A stretch of 64,000 bases of DNA, from NCBI GenBank assembly GCA_963778465.1, contig CAVZUK010000003.1, forward strand, positions 310,001-374,000. The letters are read 5' to 3'. Position numbers and translations under genes: made by a program. Below the pieces are notes generated by a model. The model was given only the letters and a program-made list of their open reading frames with translations, was not told where the DNA came from and searched no databases. Below are positions 27,155-34,608 of the stretch, piece by piece. Source of the stretch: CAVZBW01 sp963778465 (GTDB taxonomy: Bacteria > Actinomycetota > Acidimicrobiia > Acidimicrobiales > RAAP-2). The stretch's first letter is position 1. Each line of letters begins with the position of its first letter.

Positions 27155-27748
27155 TCACCACCAGGACAACGGGTAGTGGCGGTGCTTCTCCGACGAGAGG
27201 TTGTTGATCAACAACGCAAACCCCAACAGGATGAGCACTCCTACAAGGACGGGCGTGCAAATGTACAGGTAACCAAGGGCGTGCACCTGTGCCGGACCGA
27301 GTACCCCAATGAGGGCGGTCGCACCGGCCGGTGGATGCAACGTCCCGCTCAGGAGCATGGCGGCGGTCGCCGCGGCCACCGCGAGCCCGGCCGCAGCGCC
27401 AACGTCACCACCGAGCAGCTTGAACGCCGTCACGCCGCAAAAAGCGGCGATGACCTGACCCCCCACGAGGCTCCGCGGCTGGGCAAGCGGTGCATGGGGA
27501 GCGCCGAAGAGCAGTGCAGCGGAGGCACCGAACGATCCGATGAGGAAGATCTTTGTCGAAGGCGGAACATCGAGAACCGTCGGGATGGCGATCACGTAGA
27601 TCCCGGCGAAGCATCCGATGAACGCGACGATGACGGTCAATGGTCGAACCTTTGGGTGAACTGTGGCGCCCGGTGTGCCCCGCATTCGTCGGAGGTACTC
27701 TCCGAAAGCCGAATCCCTCGGAGACGTCTCGTCGAAAGTTGACGACAT
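27155..27748 (-). CDS. HPP family integral membrane protein
   Basis: About 197 residues with four hydrophobic spans, starting near residues 38, 71, 100 and 160, and the family signature HPPAGATALIG near residue 140. HPP proteins are small inner-membrane proteins; plant and cyanobacterial members transport nitrite into plastids or cells, others are unassigned. Start at ATG 27748, preceded by GAGGGGTGA (GTG 27754 is possible). Divergent from the hydrolase at 27852. Confidence 0.88.
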   Translation of the reverse strand: MSSTFDETSPRDSAFGEYLRRMRGTPGATVHPKVRPLTVIVAFIGCFAGIYVIAIPTVLDVPPSTKIFLIGSFGASAALLFGAPHAPLAQPRSLVGGQVIAAFCGVTAFKLLGGDVGAAAGLAVAAATAAMLLSGTLHPPAGATALIGVLGPAQVHALGYLYICTPVLVGVLILLGFALLINNLSSEKHRHYPLSWW

Positions 27749-27786
27749 CTTCACCCCTCTGTGCTGAGTTCGTTGGGCAACGCTAC

Positions 27787-27804
27787 TCGGAAGAGATCTT
27801 CCGA
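27787..27804. promoter_or_regulatory. Palindrome in divergent HPP/hydrolase promoter region
   Basis: TCGGAAGA-GA-TCTTCCGA has 8-bp perfect arms and sits midway in the 103-bp gap between the HPP gene and the hydrolase. A site for an unseen regulator is plausible; TTGACT at 27823 is a possible rightward -35 without a clear -10. Confidence 0.4.
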
Positions 27805-27851
27805 CTGGGGTGGCGGAGCATTTTGACTCGAGAATATGCCAGGCTGGTGCG

Positions 27852-28793
27852 GTGACAACCGATCAGGCTGGGGCTTACGACGTTACGGACGCTGCCTTCG
27901 AAGTCGAAGGAGCCACTTTGCGCGGTTGGGTCTACCGGCCCAGATCAGCTTCAAGACCCGCTCCCGTCGTCGTGATGGCGCATGGGTACAATTGCCTGAA
28001 GGAGTTCTACCTCGACAGGTACGCGGCGTCGGTGGCGTCTGCCGGTCACGTCGTCGTCGCGTACGACCACCGGAATTTCGGAGACAGCGACGGAGAGCCC
28101 AGGCAGGAGCTGGACCCTTGGAGCCAGGTCCGTGACTACCGCAACGCCATTACCTACGCGCAGACCCTCGAAGGGGTGGATCCTGATCGAGTTGGCATTT
28201 GGGGAAGCAGTTATGCCGGAGGTCACGTGCTCGTCGTCGGGGCGATCGACCGACGGGTGAAGTGCGTGGTGGCGCAAGTGCCGACTATCAGCGGATGGGA
28301 GTCGACGCTCCGCCGTACTCCACCACAAGCGCTCGCCGAACAGCGCCGGGGATTCGATGCCGATCGGCTCGAGCGCTTCTTGGGTCGTGCGCCCAAGACG
28401 GTACCCATGGTGGTCGATCCCTCCGAGAGCGGCGTCGCCTCTCATGCCAGCTCCGACGCCTGGGAGTTCTTCACCGGGCAGATGTCGCCACCGGAGGACC
28501 GGTGGCGTTTTGCCAAATGGAGGAACGAAATCACGCTCAGATCACTCGAGCTCTACTCGGAGTATGAGCCCGGGTCCTATGTGGAGCGCATTGCGCCGAC
28601 GCCGTTGCTCATGGTGGTCGGCGACTCCGACGTGGTGTGCCCGACCGACTTGACGTTGGGGGCGTATAGCCGGGCAAGGGAGCCGAAGCGGCTCGAGCTC
28701 TATCCGGGTGGGCATTTCTCCGCGTACACCGACCAGTTCGAGCGCGCCTCGGGCGCCGCTACGCAATGGTTCGGTGAGCATCTTCGACCGTAG
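27852..28793 (+). CDS. Alpha/beta hydrolase (dienelactone hydrolase/X-Pro dipeptidase-like)
   Basis: 313 residues from GTG 27852. The oxyanion segment is VVMAHGYN, the nucleophile elbow GSSYAGG near residue 118, the acid in GDSDVV near residue 258 and the His in GGHFSAY near residue 289. The layout matches the family often annotated acetylxylan-esterase- or dienelactone-hydrolase-like. Substrate unknown. Its end overlaps the unknown minus-strand gene. Confidence 0.85.
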   Translation: MTTDQAGAYDVTDAAFEVEGATLRGWVYRPRSASRPAPVVVMAHGYNCLKEFYLDRYAASVASAGHVVVAYDHRNFGDSDGEPRQELDPWSQVRDYRNAITYAQTLEGVDPDRVGIWGSSYAGGHVLVVGAIDRRVKCVVAQVPTISGWESTLRRTPPQALAEQRRGFDADRLERFLGRAPKTVPMVVDPSESGVASHASSDAWEFFTGQMSPPEDRWRFAKWRNEITLRSLELYSEYEPGSYVERIAPTPLLMVVGDSDVVCPTDLTLGAYSRAREPKRLELYPGGHFSAYTDQFERASGAATQWFGEHLRP

Positions 28794-29227
28794 CGATCGA
28801 TTCGGGCTCGGCCACGACCGAGCTCGCCGAGGTGAGGCTCAGACGGGGGTGGGCCGGGGCCATCGTCCTCGATCGTGACCGTGACGTGTCGCAGACCGAA
28901 GTCGGGGCTGACCACGAGCAGCCGGCGTTCCTCGCTCACCTGGTTCAGTTCCAACGTGAAATGACCGAACACGATCGCGTAGCCCGGGGCCCAGACGTCG
29001 TGCAACCAACGGAACGGGAGAGAGGCCCGAAACCCCCGAGCCGTACGCGAGAGCTCGTGCGCTTCGTCGGGCCCGATCAGCTCCACCTCCACGGACAGGC
29101 CGGGCTTTCCGAGCCAATCCGCGAGCGCCATCCGGACCCGTCCGTAGACCGCTGCAGCGAGGGCCGGCCGGGCCTCGTCGATCCGGTCGTCGCCCGCCGC
29201 GGGGCGTCCGCTCCACGTGGCGACCAC
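28700..29227 (-). CDS. Hypothetical protein
   Basis: Up to 175 residues. The part coded by 28840-29227 looks natural (codon third positions are mostly G/C; RVRMALADWLGKPGLSVEV, HDVWAPGYAIVFGHF), but the last ~45 residues overlap the hydrolase gene by 94 bp and look like an extension into shadow sequence, so the gene may have lost its proper end. No family recognised. It lies head-to-head with the truncated VWA gene, and a break in both may share one rearrangement. Confidence 0.45.
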   Translation of the reverse strand: MVATWSGRPAAGDDRIDEARPALAAAVYGRVRMALADWLGKPGLSVEVELIGPDEAHELSRTARGFRASLPFRWLHDVWAPGYAIVFGHFTLELNQVSEERRLLVVSPDFGLRHVTVTIEDDGPGPPPSEPHLGELGRGRARIDRYGRRCSPNHCVAAPEARSNWSVYAEKCPPG

Positions 29228-29280
29228 CGTCGCGACCAGGCGATCCCCGTCGCCAGCGCCGTTGGCAACTCGACTACACC

Positions 29281-29778
29281 TACCGTCGGCCCTCGCGCCG
29301 GGCGCAGTCCACGCCGCGGGTCATCCTGCCGGCCATGCATCGCCCGGTTCCCAACGTTGCCATCGTCGGTGACACGTCCGGGTCCATGCACGAGCAACTG
29401 TTGGCGAGAGCCCTCGCCGAAGTCGAGGGGTTGCTGGTTCGAGGTGGCCTTCGACAGGCGCAGGTGCGGGTCCTCGCCGTCGACACCAACGTCCACGCCG
29501 TCAGCCGCGTCAGCCGAGCCGGTCAAGTGCAACTGGCCGGGGGTGGTGGGACGAACATGAAGGCGGACATGACGGCCGCGGCAAGTCTCAGACCGCGGCC
29601 GTCGGTGATCGTCGTGCTCACCGATGGCTTCACGCCCTGGCCCGCCGAGCCGCCCAAAGGGTTCCGGGTGGTCGTCGGCCTGCTCGAGCAGCAGGTGACG
29701 GCTCCTGTCAATCGATTCGCAACGCCGTCATGGTCCCGCGTCGTCCACATCGAGGACGGCTCGTTCAATACGGTGTGA
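29281..29778 (+). pseudogene. VWA-like (DUF2201-type) protein, N-terminally truncated
   Basis: The readable part starts around DYTYRRPSRR and holds a von Willebrand A-like domain: GDTSGSM (metal-site DxSxS with the usual spacing), GGGGTNM and LTDGFTPW. In full-length relatives a putative metallopeptidase domain of ~200 residues precedes it. Here that domain is missing, and short matching pieces appear in other frames between about 29215 and 29280. ATG 29335 could still start a 147-residue protein. The LLM gene starts 4 bp downstream. Confidence 0.6.
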
Positions 29779-29782
29779 CCTG

Positions 29783-30727
29783 ATGGCGGAACCCGTATTC
29801 GTGGGCATGGTGGCCCCGCAGACGACGGCCAGCGTCCGCGCGCTGGAGGAGCTCGGCGTGGACTCCCTGTGGGTGGGGGGTCACCTGGCATCGGCGAGAG
29901 CGTCCCCCGAGCCGCTGGTGTGGCTGGCGCGCCTCGCCGAGCAGAGCGAGCGAGCGACCATCGGCACGGCGACCCTCGTGCTCCCCTGGTATCCACCGGC
30001 CGTGGCGGCCAAGCAACTGGCCGACATCGACCGGGCGTCGGATGGCCGCCTCGTGGTCGGCGTGGGTGCCGGCGGGGAGTATCCGGACGACTTCGCCGCG
30101 GCCGGAGTGCCCATCGGTGAGCGTGGAGCGCGCCTCGACGAGTCGATCGACCTCCTCCGGCGCTTCTGGGCCGCCACGCCGGTCGACTACGCCGGACGGC
30201 ACTTCAGCTATGCCAACTTGCGGATCCACCCGCCTCCGGTGCAGCCGGGCGGTCCGCCGATCGTGATCACGGGGAGGCGAACGGCGGCGATCCGACGTGC
30301 CGCGACTCTCGGGGACGGATGGATGCCCTACCTCTACACGGCCGAGCGCTACGCGGAGTCCGTCGCCGCCATTCGAGACGTCGCCCGTGGGGAAGGGCGC
30401 TCCTTGGACTCGTTCCTCTGGATGGCGTACGTGATGGTCTCGGTCGACACCGATCCCGAGGTGGCGCGGGGGCGCGCCGCTCGGTTCTTGGGGGGCACCT
30501 ACTCGCAAGACCTCAGTCACCTCGTCGAACGCATCGCGGTTGCCGGCACCCTCGAGTCGGTCCTCGACCGGCTGCTCGCCTTCGTGCGGGCGGGGGCTCA
30601 CCACCTCGTTCTGTTGCCCTGTCGCGATCCGGCACGGGGGAGCCCCCCGGACGTGGATCCGTGGTTGCCCGAGTTGCTCGCCGGCATCCGGGGCGCCGAC
30701 GGCTCGCTCGAATCATCCGAGAGCTGA
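29783..30727 (+). CDS. LLM class F420-type oxidoreductase
   Basis: 314-residue TIM-barrel protein of the luciferase-like monooxygenase family. N-terminal VGMVAPQTTASVRALEELGVDSLWVG, ATLVLPWYPP, GVGAGGEYP and PIVITGR follow the F420-dependent branch (mer/adf/fgd-like). Such enzymes use reduced F420 or FMN to oxidise alcohols or reduce double bonds. It opens the catabolic gene block on this strand and is followed by a strong hairpin, so it may be its own transcript. Confidence 0.88.
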   Translation: MAEPVFVGMVAPQTTASVRALEELGVDSLWVGGHLASARASPEPLVWLARLAEQSERATIGTATLVLPWYPPAVAAKQLADIDRASDGRLVVGVGAGGEYPDDFAAAGVPIGERGARLDESIDLLRRFWAATPVDYAGRHFSYANLRIHPPPVQPGGPPIVITGRRTAAIRRAATLGDGWMPYLYTAERYAESVAAIRDVARGEGRSLDSFLWMAYVMVSVDTDPEVARGRAARFLGGTYSQDLSHLVERIAVAGTLESVLDRLLAFVRAGAHHLVLLPCRDPARGSPPDVDPWLPELLAGIRGADGSLESSES

Positions 30728-30729
30728 CT

Positions 30730-30755
30730 GGTTCCGGACCCATCGTTCCGGAACC
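30730..30755. terminator. Hairpin after the LLM gene
   Basis: GGTTCCGGA and TCCGGAACC form a perfect 9-bp stem with an 8-base loop, starting 3 bp after the LLM stop. No U-run follows, so it may be a GC-type terminator or a protein site ahead of the promoter at 30758. Confidence 0.5.
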
Positions 30756-30757
30756 GC

Positions 30758-30801
30758 TTGACTGCTACCACCTTCTCTGGGACAGTAGAACCATGTTCTA
30801 C
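30758..30801 (+). promoter_or_regulatory. Promoter with 17-bp palindromic operator
   Basis: TTGACT (30758-30763), a 17-base spacer and GACAGT (30781-30786) form a plausible promoter. GTAGAAC-CAT-GTTCTAC (30785-30801), a 7-bp-arm palindrome, covers the -10 edge and start point. Its core GAACCATGTT recurs in the tandem array at 33745-33828. A TetR regulator of the block is a natural candidate binder. Confidence 0.55.
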
Positions 30802-30831
30802 ATCATGACGGGGGGACACCCGCGTGGGTGA
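30793..30831 (+). other. Possible 12-codon leader ORF
   Basis: ATG 30793 opens MFYIMTGGHPRG and stops at 30831, overlapping the aldehyde dehydrogenase start (GTG 30824). The predicted transcription start coincides with this ATG, so it could be a leaderless minicistron coupled to the enzyme gene. Inference only. Confidence 0.3.
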
Positions 30832-32302
30832 AGGGGGGATCCTCGACGAGCGCAGATCGTTCGTCGCCGGGCGATGGGTAGACGGCGACGAGTCCTTCCC
30901 CGTCGAGAACCCTGCGAACGAATCGGTCGTCACCGAGCTCGGCGCCACACCCCTTCACGAGGTGCACCGGGCGATCGGCGAGGCGCGCCGGAGCTTCGAC
31001 GAGGGAACCTGGGCCGACCTCCCGGCCCGCGACCGTGCCCGCACCTTGCACCGCCTGCTCGACCACCTCGAGTCGCTCCACGAGCCTCTCGTGGGGTCGA
31101 TGGTGGCGGAGGCGGGACAGCCCGTCGTGTTCGCCGAGATGGCTCAATACTCCGCCGGCATGGCGCTCGCCCGAGACACCATCGAGCTCTACCTGGCGCT
31201 TCCGCACGAGGAGGCGAACCCGGTCCCGACCGACGAGCTCGTGCGCGGGCGGGTGGCGCTCAGCATGCGCCGGCACGAACCCGTAGGCGTCGTCGTGGCG
31301 ATCACTCCGTACAACGGGGCGATCATCATGGCGTTCCAGAAATTGATCGCCGCCCTGATGGCCGGCAACTCCGTCATCCTGCGGCCGAGCCCGCTCACCC
31401 CCATCTCGTCCCTGGCCTTCGGAGCCGCCGCTGACGCAGCCGAGCTCCCGGCGGGCGTGCTGAGCGTGATCGTCGAGCCCGGAGCCGCCGGCGCCGGGCT
31501 GCTCACCACCGACCCCGCGGTCGACATGGTGTCGTTCACCGGCTCGACGGCCGTCGGCCGAGAGATCCTCGCCCAGGCGGCGCCTACCGTGAAGCGCGTC
31601 GCTCTCGAGCTCGGTGGCAAGTCGGCGCAGATCTACCTCCCCGACGCGCTGCACCGGGTCGCCGCCGGGGCGGCGCAGGTCGTGGCCATGACGGCCGGGC
31701 AGGCGTGCGTGGCGGCCACGAGGATGCTCGTGCCGCAGGACCGCAAGGACGAGGTCCTCGAGGCGGTGGGCGCCGCGTACGCCAGGATCCCCGTCGGCCC
31801 GCCGAGCGACCAGGCAGCGATGATGGGTCCGTTGATCACGGCCCGCCAACGGGAACGCTGCGAGCGCTTCGTCGCGCTGGCCGAGGACCACGGCGGGAAG
31901 GTCGTCGTCGGTGGCCGGAGACCCGCGGGGCTCCCGCGTGGGTACTTCTTCGAGCCGACGGTGCTCGACCTTCAAGACAATGCGAACCCCGCGGCGCAGG
32001 AGGAGATCTTCGGTCCGGTCCTCTCGGTGATCGGCTACCGCGACCTCGACGACGCCGTGCGGATCGCCAACGACACCGTCTATGGCCTCTCCGGCCAGGT
32101 GTACGGGCGCGATGTCGCTGCGGCCACGGCCGTCGCCCGCCGCATCCGGAGTGGTGCCGTCAACGTCAACACCTCGTTGTTCAGCGCCTACGCGCCGAGC
32201 GGCGGCTACAAGCAGAGCGGCCTCGGCCGCGAGCGAGGAGTGGAGGGCATCCGCGCCTTTCAGGAGATCAAACACCTGTGCATCGGCGAATTGCCGGCGT
32301 GA
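30824..32302 (+). CDS. Aldehyde dehydrogenase family protein
   Basis: 492-residue NAD(P)-dependent ALDH. The Rossmann region has FTGSTAVGREI, the catalytic Glu lies in ELGGKSAQ near residue 262, and the nucleophilic Cys in GQACVAATR near residue 296; EEIFGPVLSV near residue 395 is the second Glu. It oxidises an aldehyde to the acid, here perhaps the product of the P450s or SDR in the block. First structural gene after the palindrome-bearing promoter. Confidence 0.92.
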   Translation: MGEGGILDERRSFVAGRWVDGDESFPVENPANESVVTELGATPLHEVHRAIGEARRSFDEGTWADLPARDRARTLHRLLDHLESLHEPLVGSMVAEAGQPVVFAEMAQYSAGMALARDTIELYLALPHEEANPVPTDELVRGRVALSMRRHEPVGVVVAITPYNGAIIMAFQKLIAALMAGNSVILRPSPLTPISSLAFGAAADAAELPAGVLSVIVEPGAAGAGLLTTDPAVDMVSFTGSTAVGREILAQAAPTVKRVALELGGKSAQIYLPDALHRVAAGAAQVVAMTAGQACVAATRMLVPQDRKDEVLEAVGAAYARIPVGPPSDQAAMMGPLITARQRERCERFVALAEDHGGKVVVGGRRPAGLPRGYFFEPTVLDLQDNANPAAQEEIFGPVLSVIGYRDLDDAVRIANDTVYGLSGQVYGRDVAAATAVARRIRSGAVNVNTSLFSAYAPSGGYKQSGLGRERGVEGIRAFQEIKHLCIGELPA

Positions 32303-32324
32303 GCTGGGCGGAAGGAGCGCGATC

Positions 32325-33530
32325 ATGACGTCCGTCGATCTGAACCTGGAGTGGTTGATCTCCGTGGACGACCACATCCTCGAGCCACCTCACCTGTGGG
32401 TAGACCGGGTGGCCGCCAAGGACCGCGACCGCGCTCCGCACATGGAGACCGTCGACGGAATGGACTACTGGGTCTACGACGGCAAGCGGTACCCGAGCTC
32501 CGGCTTGAGCGCCGTGGCGGGGAAGTCCAAGGAGGAGTTCAGTCCCGAGCCCCTCCCGTACTCGGAGATGCGACCGGGGTGTTACGACGCCGCGGCTCGT
32601 ATCGAGGACATGGACCGGGCGGGGATCCTCGCCTCGCTGTGCTTCCCCACCATCACCCGTTTCTGCGGCCAGCTCTTCATGGACGCGAGCGATCGCGAGT
32701 TCGGGTTCGAGTGCCTGCAGCACTACAACGACTGGATCGTCGAGGAGTGGTGCGCGGCCGCCCCCGGCCGGTACATCCCGCTGATGCTGATCCCGATGTG
32801 GGATCCACCGCTGGCGTCGACGGAGATGGAGCGGATGGCGGCCAAGGGGGTCGTGGCCTTTGCCTTCTCGGAGAACCCGGCGCCGATCGGACTCCCGACC
32901 ATCCACGACGTCGACCGCTATTGGGACCCCGTGATGGCCACGGCCAACGAGACGGGGATGGTGGCGTCGATGCACGTCGGCTCGTCGTCCCAGGTCCCCC
33001 AGATCGCCCCGGACTCCCCGTTCATGGCCAACCTGGCCTGGGGGGCCATCCGCACCTCGGGCGCCATGCTCTCGTGGCTCTTCAGCGGGCTCTTCCCGCG
33101 CTTCCCCAACCTCAAGATCGCGCTGTCCGAGGGTGAGATCGGGTGGATGCCCTACTTCCTCGAGCGAGCGGAGCAGGTCCTCGACAAGCAGCGGTACTGG
33201 GTGATGCGGGGCCAGCAGTTCATGGACCACGCCAAGACCGACGTCGACCTCGACACCCTGAACGTCCGCGAGCTCTTCCGAGACCACGTCTTCGGTTGCT
33301 TCATCGAGGATCATCACGGGATCGCCAGCCTCGACGAGATCGGCGACGACAACGTCATGTGCGAGACGGACTACCCGCACTCGGATTCGACCTGGCCCAA
33401 CTGCATCACCGCGGTCAAGAAGGTGATCGGCCACCTGCCGCCGGAGACCCAGTACAAGCTGCTCCGCGGGAACGCCGAGAAGCTCTACCGGTTCACCCCG
33501 GCAGCCGTACCGGGACCGGCAGGTGTCTGA
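32325..33530 (+). CDS. Amidohydrolase family (ACMSD-like) protein
   Basis: 401-residue metal-dependent hydrolase or decarboxylase of the amidohydrolase_2 family. The HxH-type site is reduced to SVDDHILEP at the start; further ligand regions are MHVGSSSQ near residue 213 and ETDYPHSDSTWPN near residue 346. Relatives are common in actinobacterial catabolic clusters with P450s and CoA-ligases; some act as decarboxylases or C-C hydrolases. GGAAGGAG sets ATG 32325. It overlaps the ferredoxin gene by 8 bp. Confidence 0.87.
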   Translation: MTSVDLNLEWLISVDDHILEPPHLWVDRVAAKDRDRAPHMETVDGMDYWVYDGKRYPSSGLSAVAGKSKEEFSPEPLPYSEMRPGCYDAAARIEDMDRAGILASLCFPTITRFCGQLFMDASDREFGFECLQHYNDWIVEEWCAAAPGRYIPLMLIPMWDPPLASTEMERMAAKGVVAFAFSENPAPIGLPTIHDVDRYWDPVMATANETGMVASMHVGSSSQVPQIAPDSPFMANLAWGAIRTSGAMLSWLFSGLFPRFPNLKIALSEGEIGWMPYFLERAEQVLDKQRYWVMRGQQFMDHAKTDVDLDTLNVRELFRDHVFGCFIEDHHGIASLDEIGDDNVMCETDYPHSDSTWPNCITAVKKVIGHLPPETQYKLLRGNAEKLYRFTPAAVPGPAGV

Positions 33531-33738
33531 GGGAGGCGCTCTCTCCGTCGCGGTCGACCGCGACTTGTGCATGGGCAGCGGCGTGTGCATCGCGTTCGCG
33601 CCCGCGACCTTCGCGCACGACGCCGAGACGAAGGCCGTCGTCCTCGACTCCTTCGGTGATCGCGAGGCGGACATCCGGGCGGCCGCCGAGGGGTGCCCGA
33701 CCGGGGCGATCGTGCTCGTGGAGAACGAAGGAGCGTGA
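33523..33738 (+). CDS. [3Fe-4S] ferredoxin
   Basis: 71-residue ferredoxin with three cluster ligands: CMGSGVC near residues 16-22 and the Cys of GCPTGAI near residue 58. The three-Cys pattern is that of actinobacterial [3Fe-4S] ferredoxins that feed electrons to cytochromes P450. Two P450 genes lie downstream in the same block, so it is the likely redox partner. GTG start overlaps the end of the amidohydrolase gene. Confidence 0.9.
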   Translation: MSEGGALSVAVDRDLCMGSGVCIAFAPATFAHDAETKAVVLDSFGDREADIRAAAEGCPTGAIVLVENEGA

Positions 33739-33744
33739 GGGACC

Positions 33745-33828
33745 GTGTTGCTGGGGGAACTGTGTTGCTGAGGGAACCATGTTCTGAGGGAACCATGTTG
33801 CTGAGGGAACCATGTTGCTGAGGGAACC
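33745..33828 (+). repeat. Tandem 17-bp array of Shine-Dalgarno/start-codon units
   Basis: Five head-to-tail units of the form rTGTTGCTGAGGGAACC (the first has CTGGGGGAACT, the third has lost one base) lead straight into the SDR start at 33829, whose first bases repeat the unit again. Each unit carries a GAGGGAA ribosome-site-like run followed by ATG or GTG. Because the unit is 17 bp, successive starts change frame: ATG 33795 and 33812 each encode MLREPCC and stop, ATG 33779 stops after two codons, and only ATG 33829 is productive. GAACCATGTT matches the operator core at 30785. Confidence 0.9.
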
Positions 33829-34608
33829 ATGTTGCTAGAGGACAAGGTCGCGGTGATCACCGGCGCCGGGTCCGGTGTGGGGAGGGCCTCCGCCCGCCGC
33901 TTCGTCGACGAGGGCGCCGCCGTCGTGTGTGCCGACATCGACCTCGACCGGGCCAAGGAGACGGTGAACCAGCTCGAGTCCATGGGTGGGAAGGCCGTCG
34001 CCGAGCGCTGTGACGTCTCCGAGGACGCCGACGTTTCGGCGGCCATCGCCAGCGCGGTCGGGCACTTCGGTCGGTTGGACGTCATGTTCAACAACGTCGG
34101 CATACCGACGCCCCGGTTGGGGATGGCCTTCGAGGATCATTCCGTGGAGGACTTCGATCGTCTCACGTCGGTCAATTTCCGAGGGGTGTTCTTAGGCTGC
34201 CGTAATGCCGTCGTCCGGTTCAAGGAGCAGGGCGGCGGTGGCGTGATCCTCAACACGGGCTCGGTCGCCGGTCTCGTGGGTTGGGGCGGAACGGTGTACG
34301 GGGCGACCAAGGGTGCGGTGCACCAGCTGACCCGGGCGGTTGCCGTCGAGGTTGCTCCGTTCGGCATCCGTGTCAACGCGATCTGCCCCGCGGGGATGCC
34401 GTATACGGGCTTCATGGCGGCCGGCGGGATGGAGGTCTCCGGGCAGGAGCTCGAAGCGGTGGCCGCCCATACGGGGTCGATGCACCCGCTGGGCCGTCCG
34501 ATCACGGCGGAGGACTGTGCCCAAGCTGCCGTCTACCTGTGCTCGGACGCGGCGGCCAACGTGACGGGGATCCTGCTGCCGATCGACGGAGGGTACGTGG
34601 CCCGATGA
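33829..34608 (+). CDS. SDR family NAD(P)-dependent oxidoreductase
   Basis: 259-residue classical short-chain dehydrogenase. TGAGSGVGRA is the nucleotide-binding motif, NNVG the structural motif, then Ser in NTGSVAG and the catalytic YGATK near residue 158. D after the second strand (CADIDLD) favours NAD. It probably oxidises a hydroxyl intermediate to the ketone. Preceded by the SD/ATG array, and its stop overlaps the P450 start (ATGA). Confidence 0.93.
   Translation: MLLEDKVAVITGAGSGVGRASARRFVDEGAAVVCADIDLDRAKETVNQLESMGGKAVAERCDVSEDADVSAAIASAVGHFGRLDVMFNNVGIPTPRLGMAFEDHSVEDFDRLTSVNFRGVFLGCRNAVVRFKEQGGGGVILNTGSVAGLVGWGGTVYGATKGAVHQLTRAVAVEVAPFGIRVNAICPAGMPYTGFMAAGGMEVSGQELEAVAAHTGSMHPLGRPITAEDCAQAAVYLCSDAAANVTGILLPIDGGYVAR

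Noticed and set aside
30803..32377. Minus-strand frame opposite aldehyde dehydrogenase
   Set aside because: Shadow of a gene with all catalytic residues.
33745..33828. CRISPR-like array
   Set aside because: Units abut without spacers and carry SD/ATG elements; no cas genes in the window.
32268..34103. Minus-strand 611-codon frame crossing four genes and the repeat array
   Set aside because: Spans unrelated genes on the other strand; repeat-derived peptide at its start.
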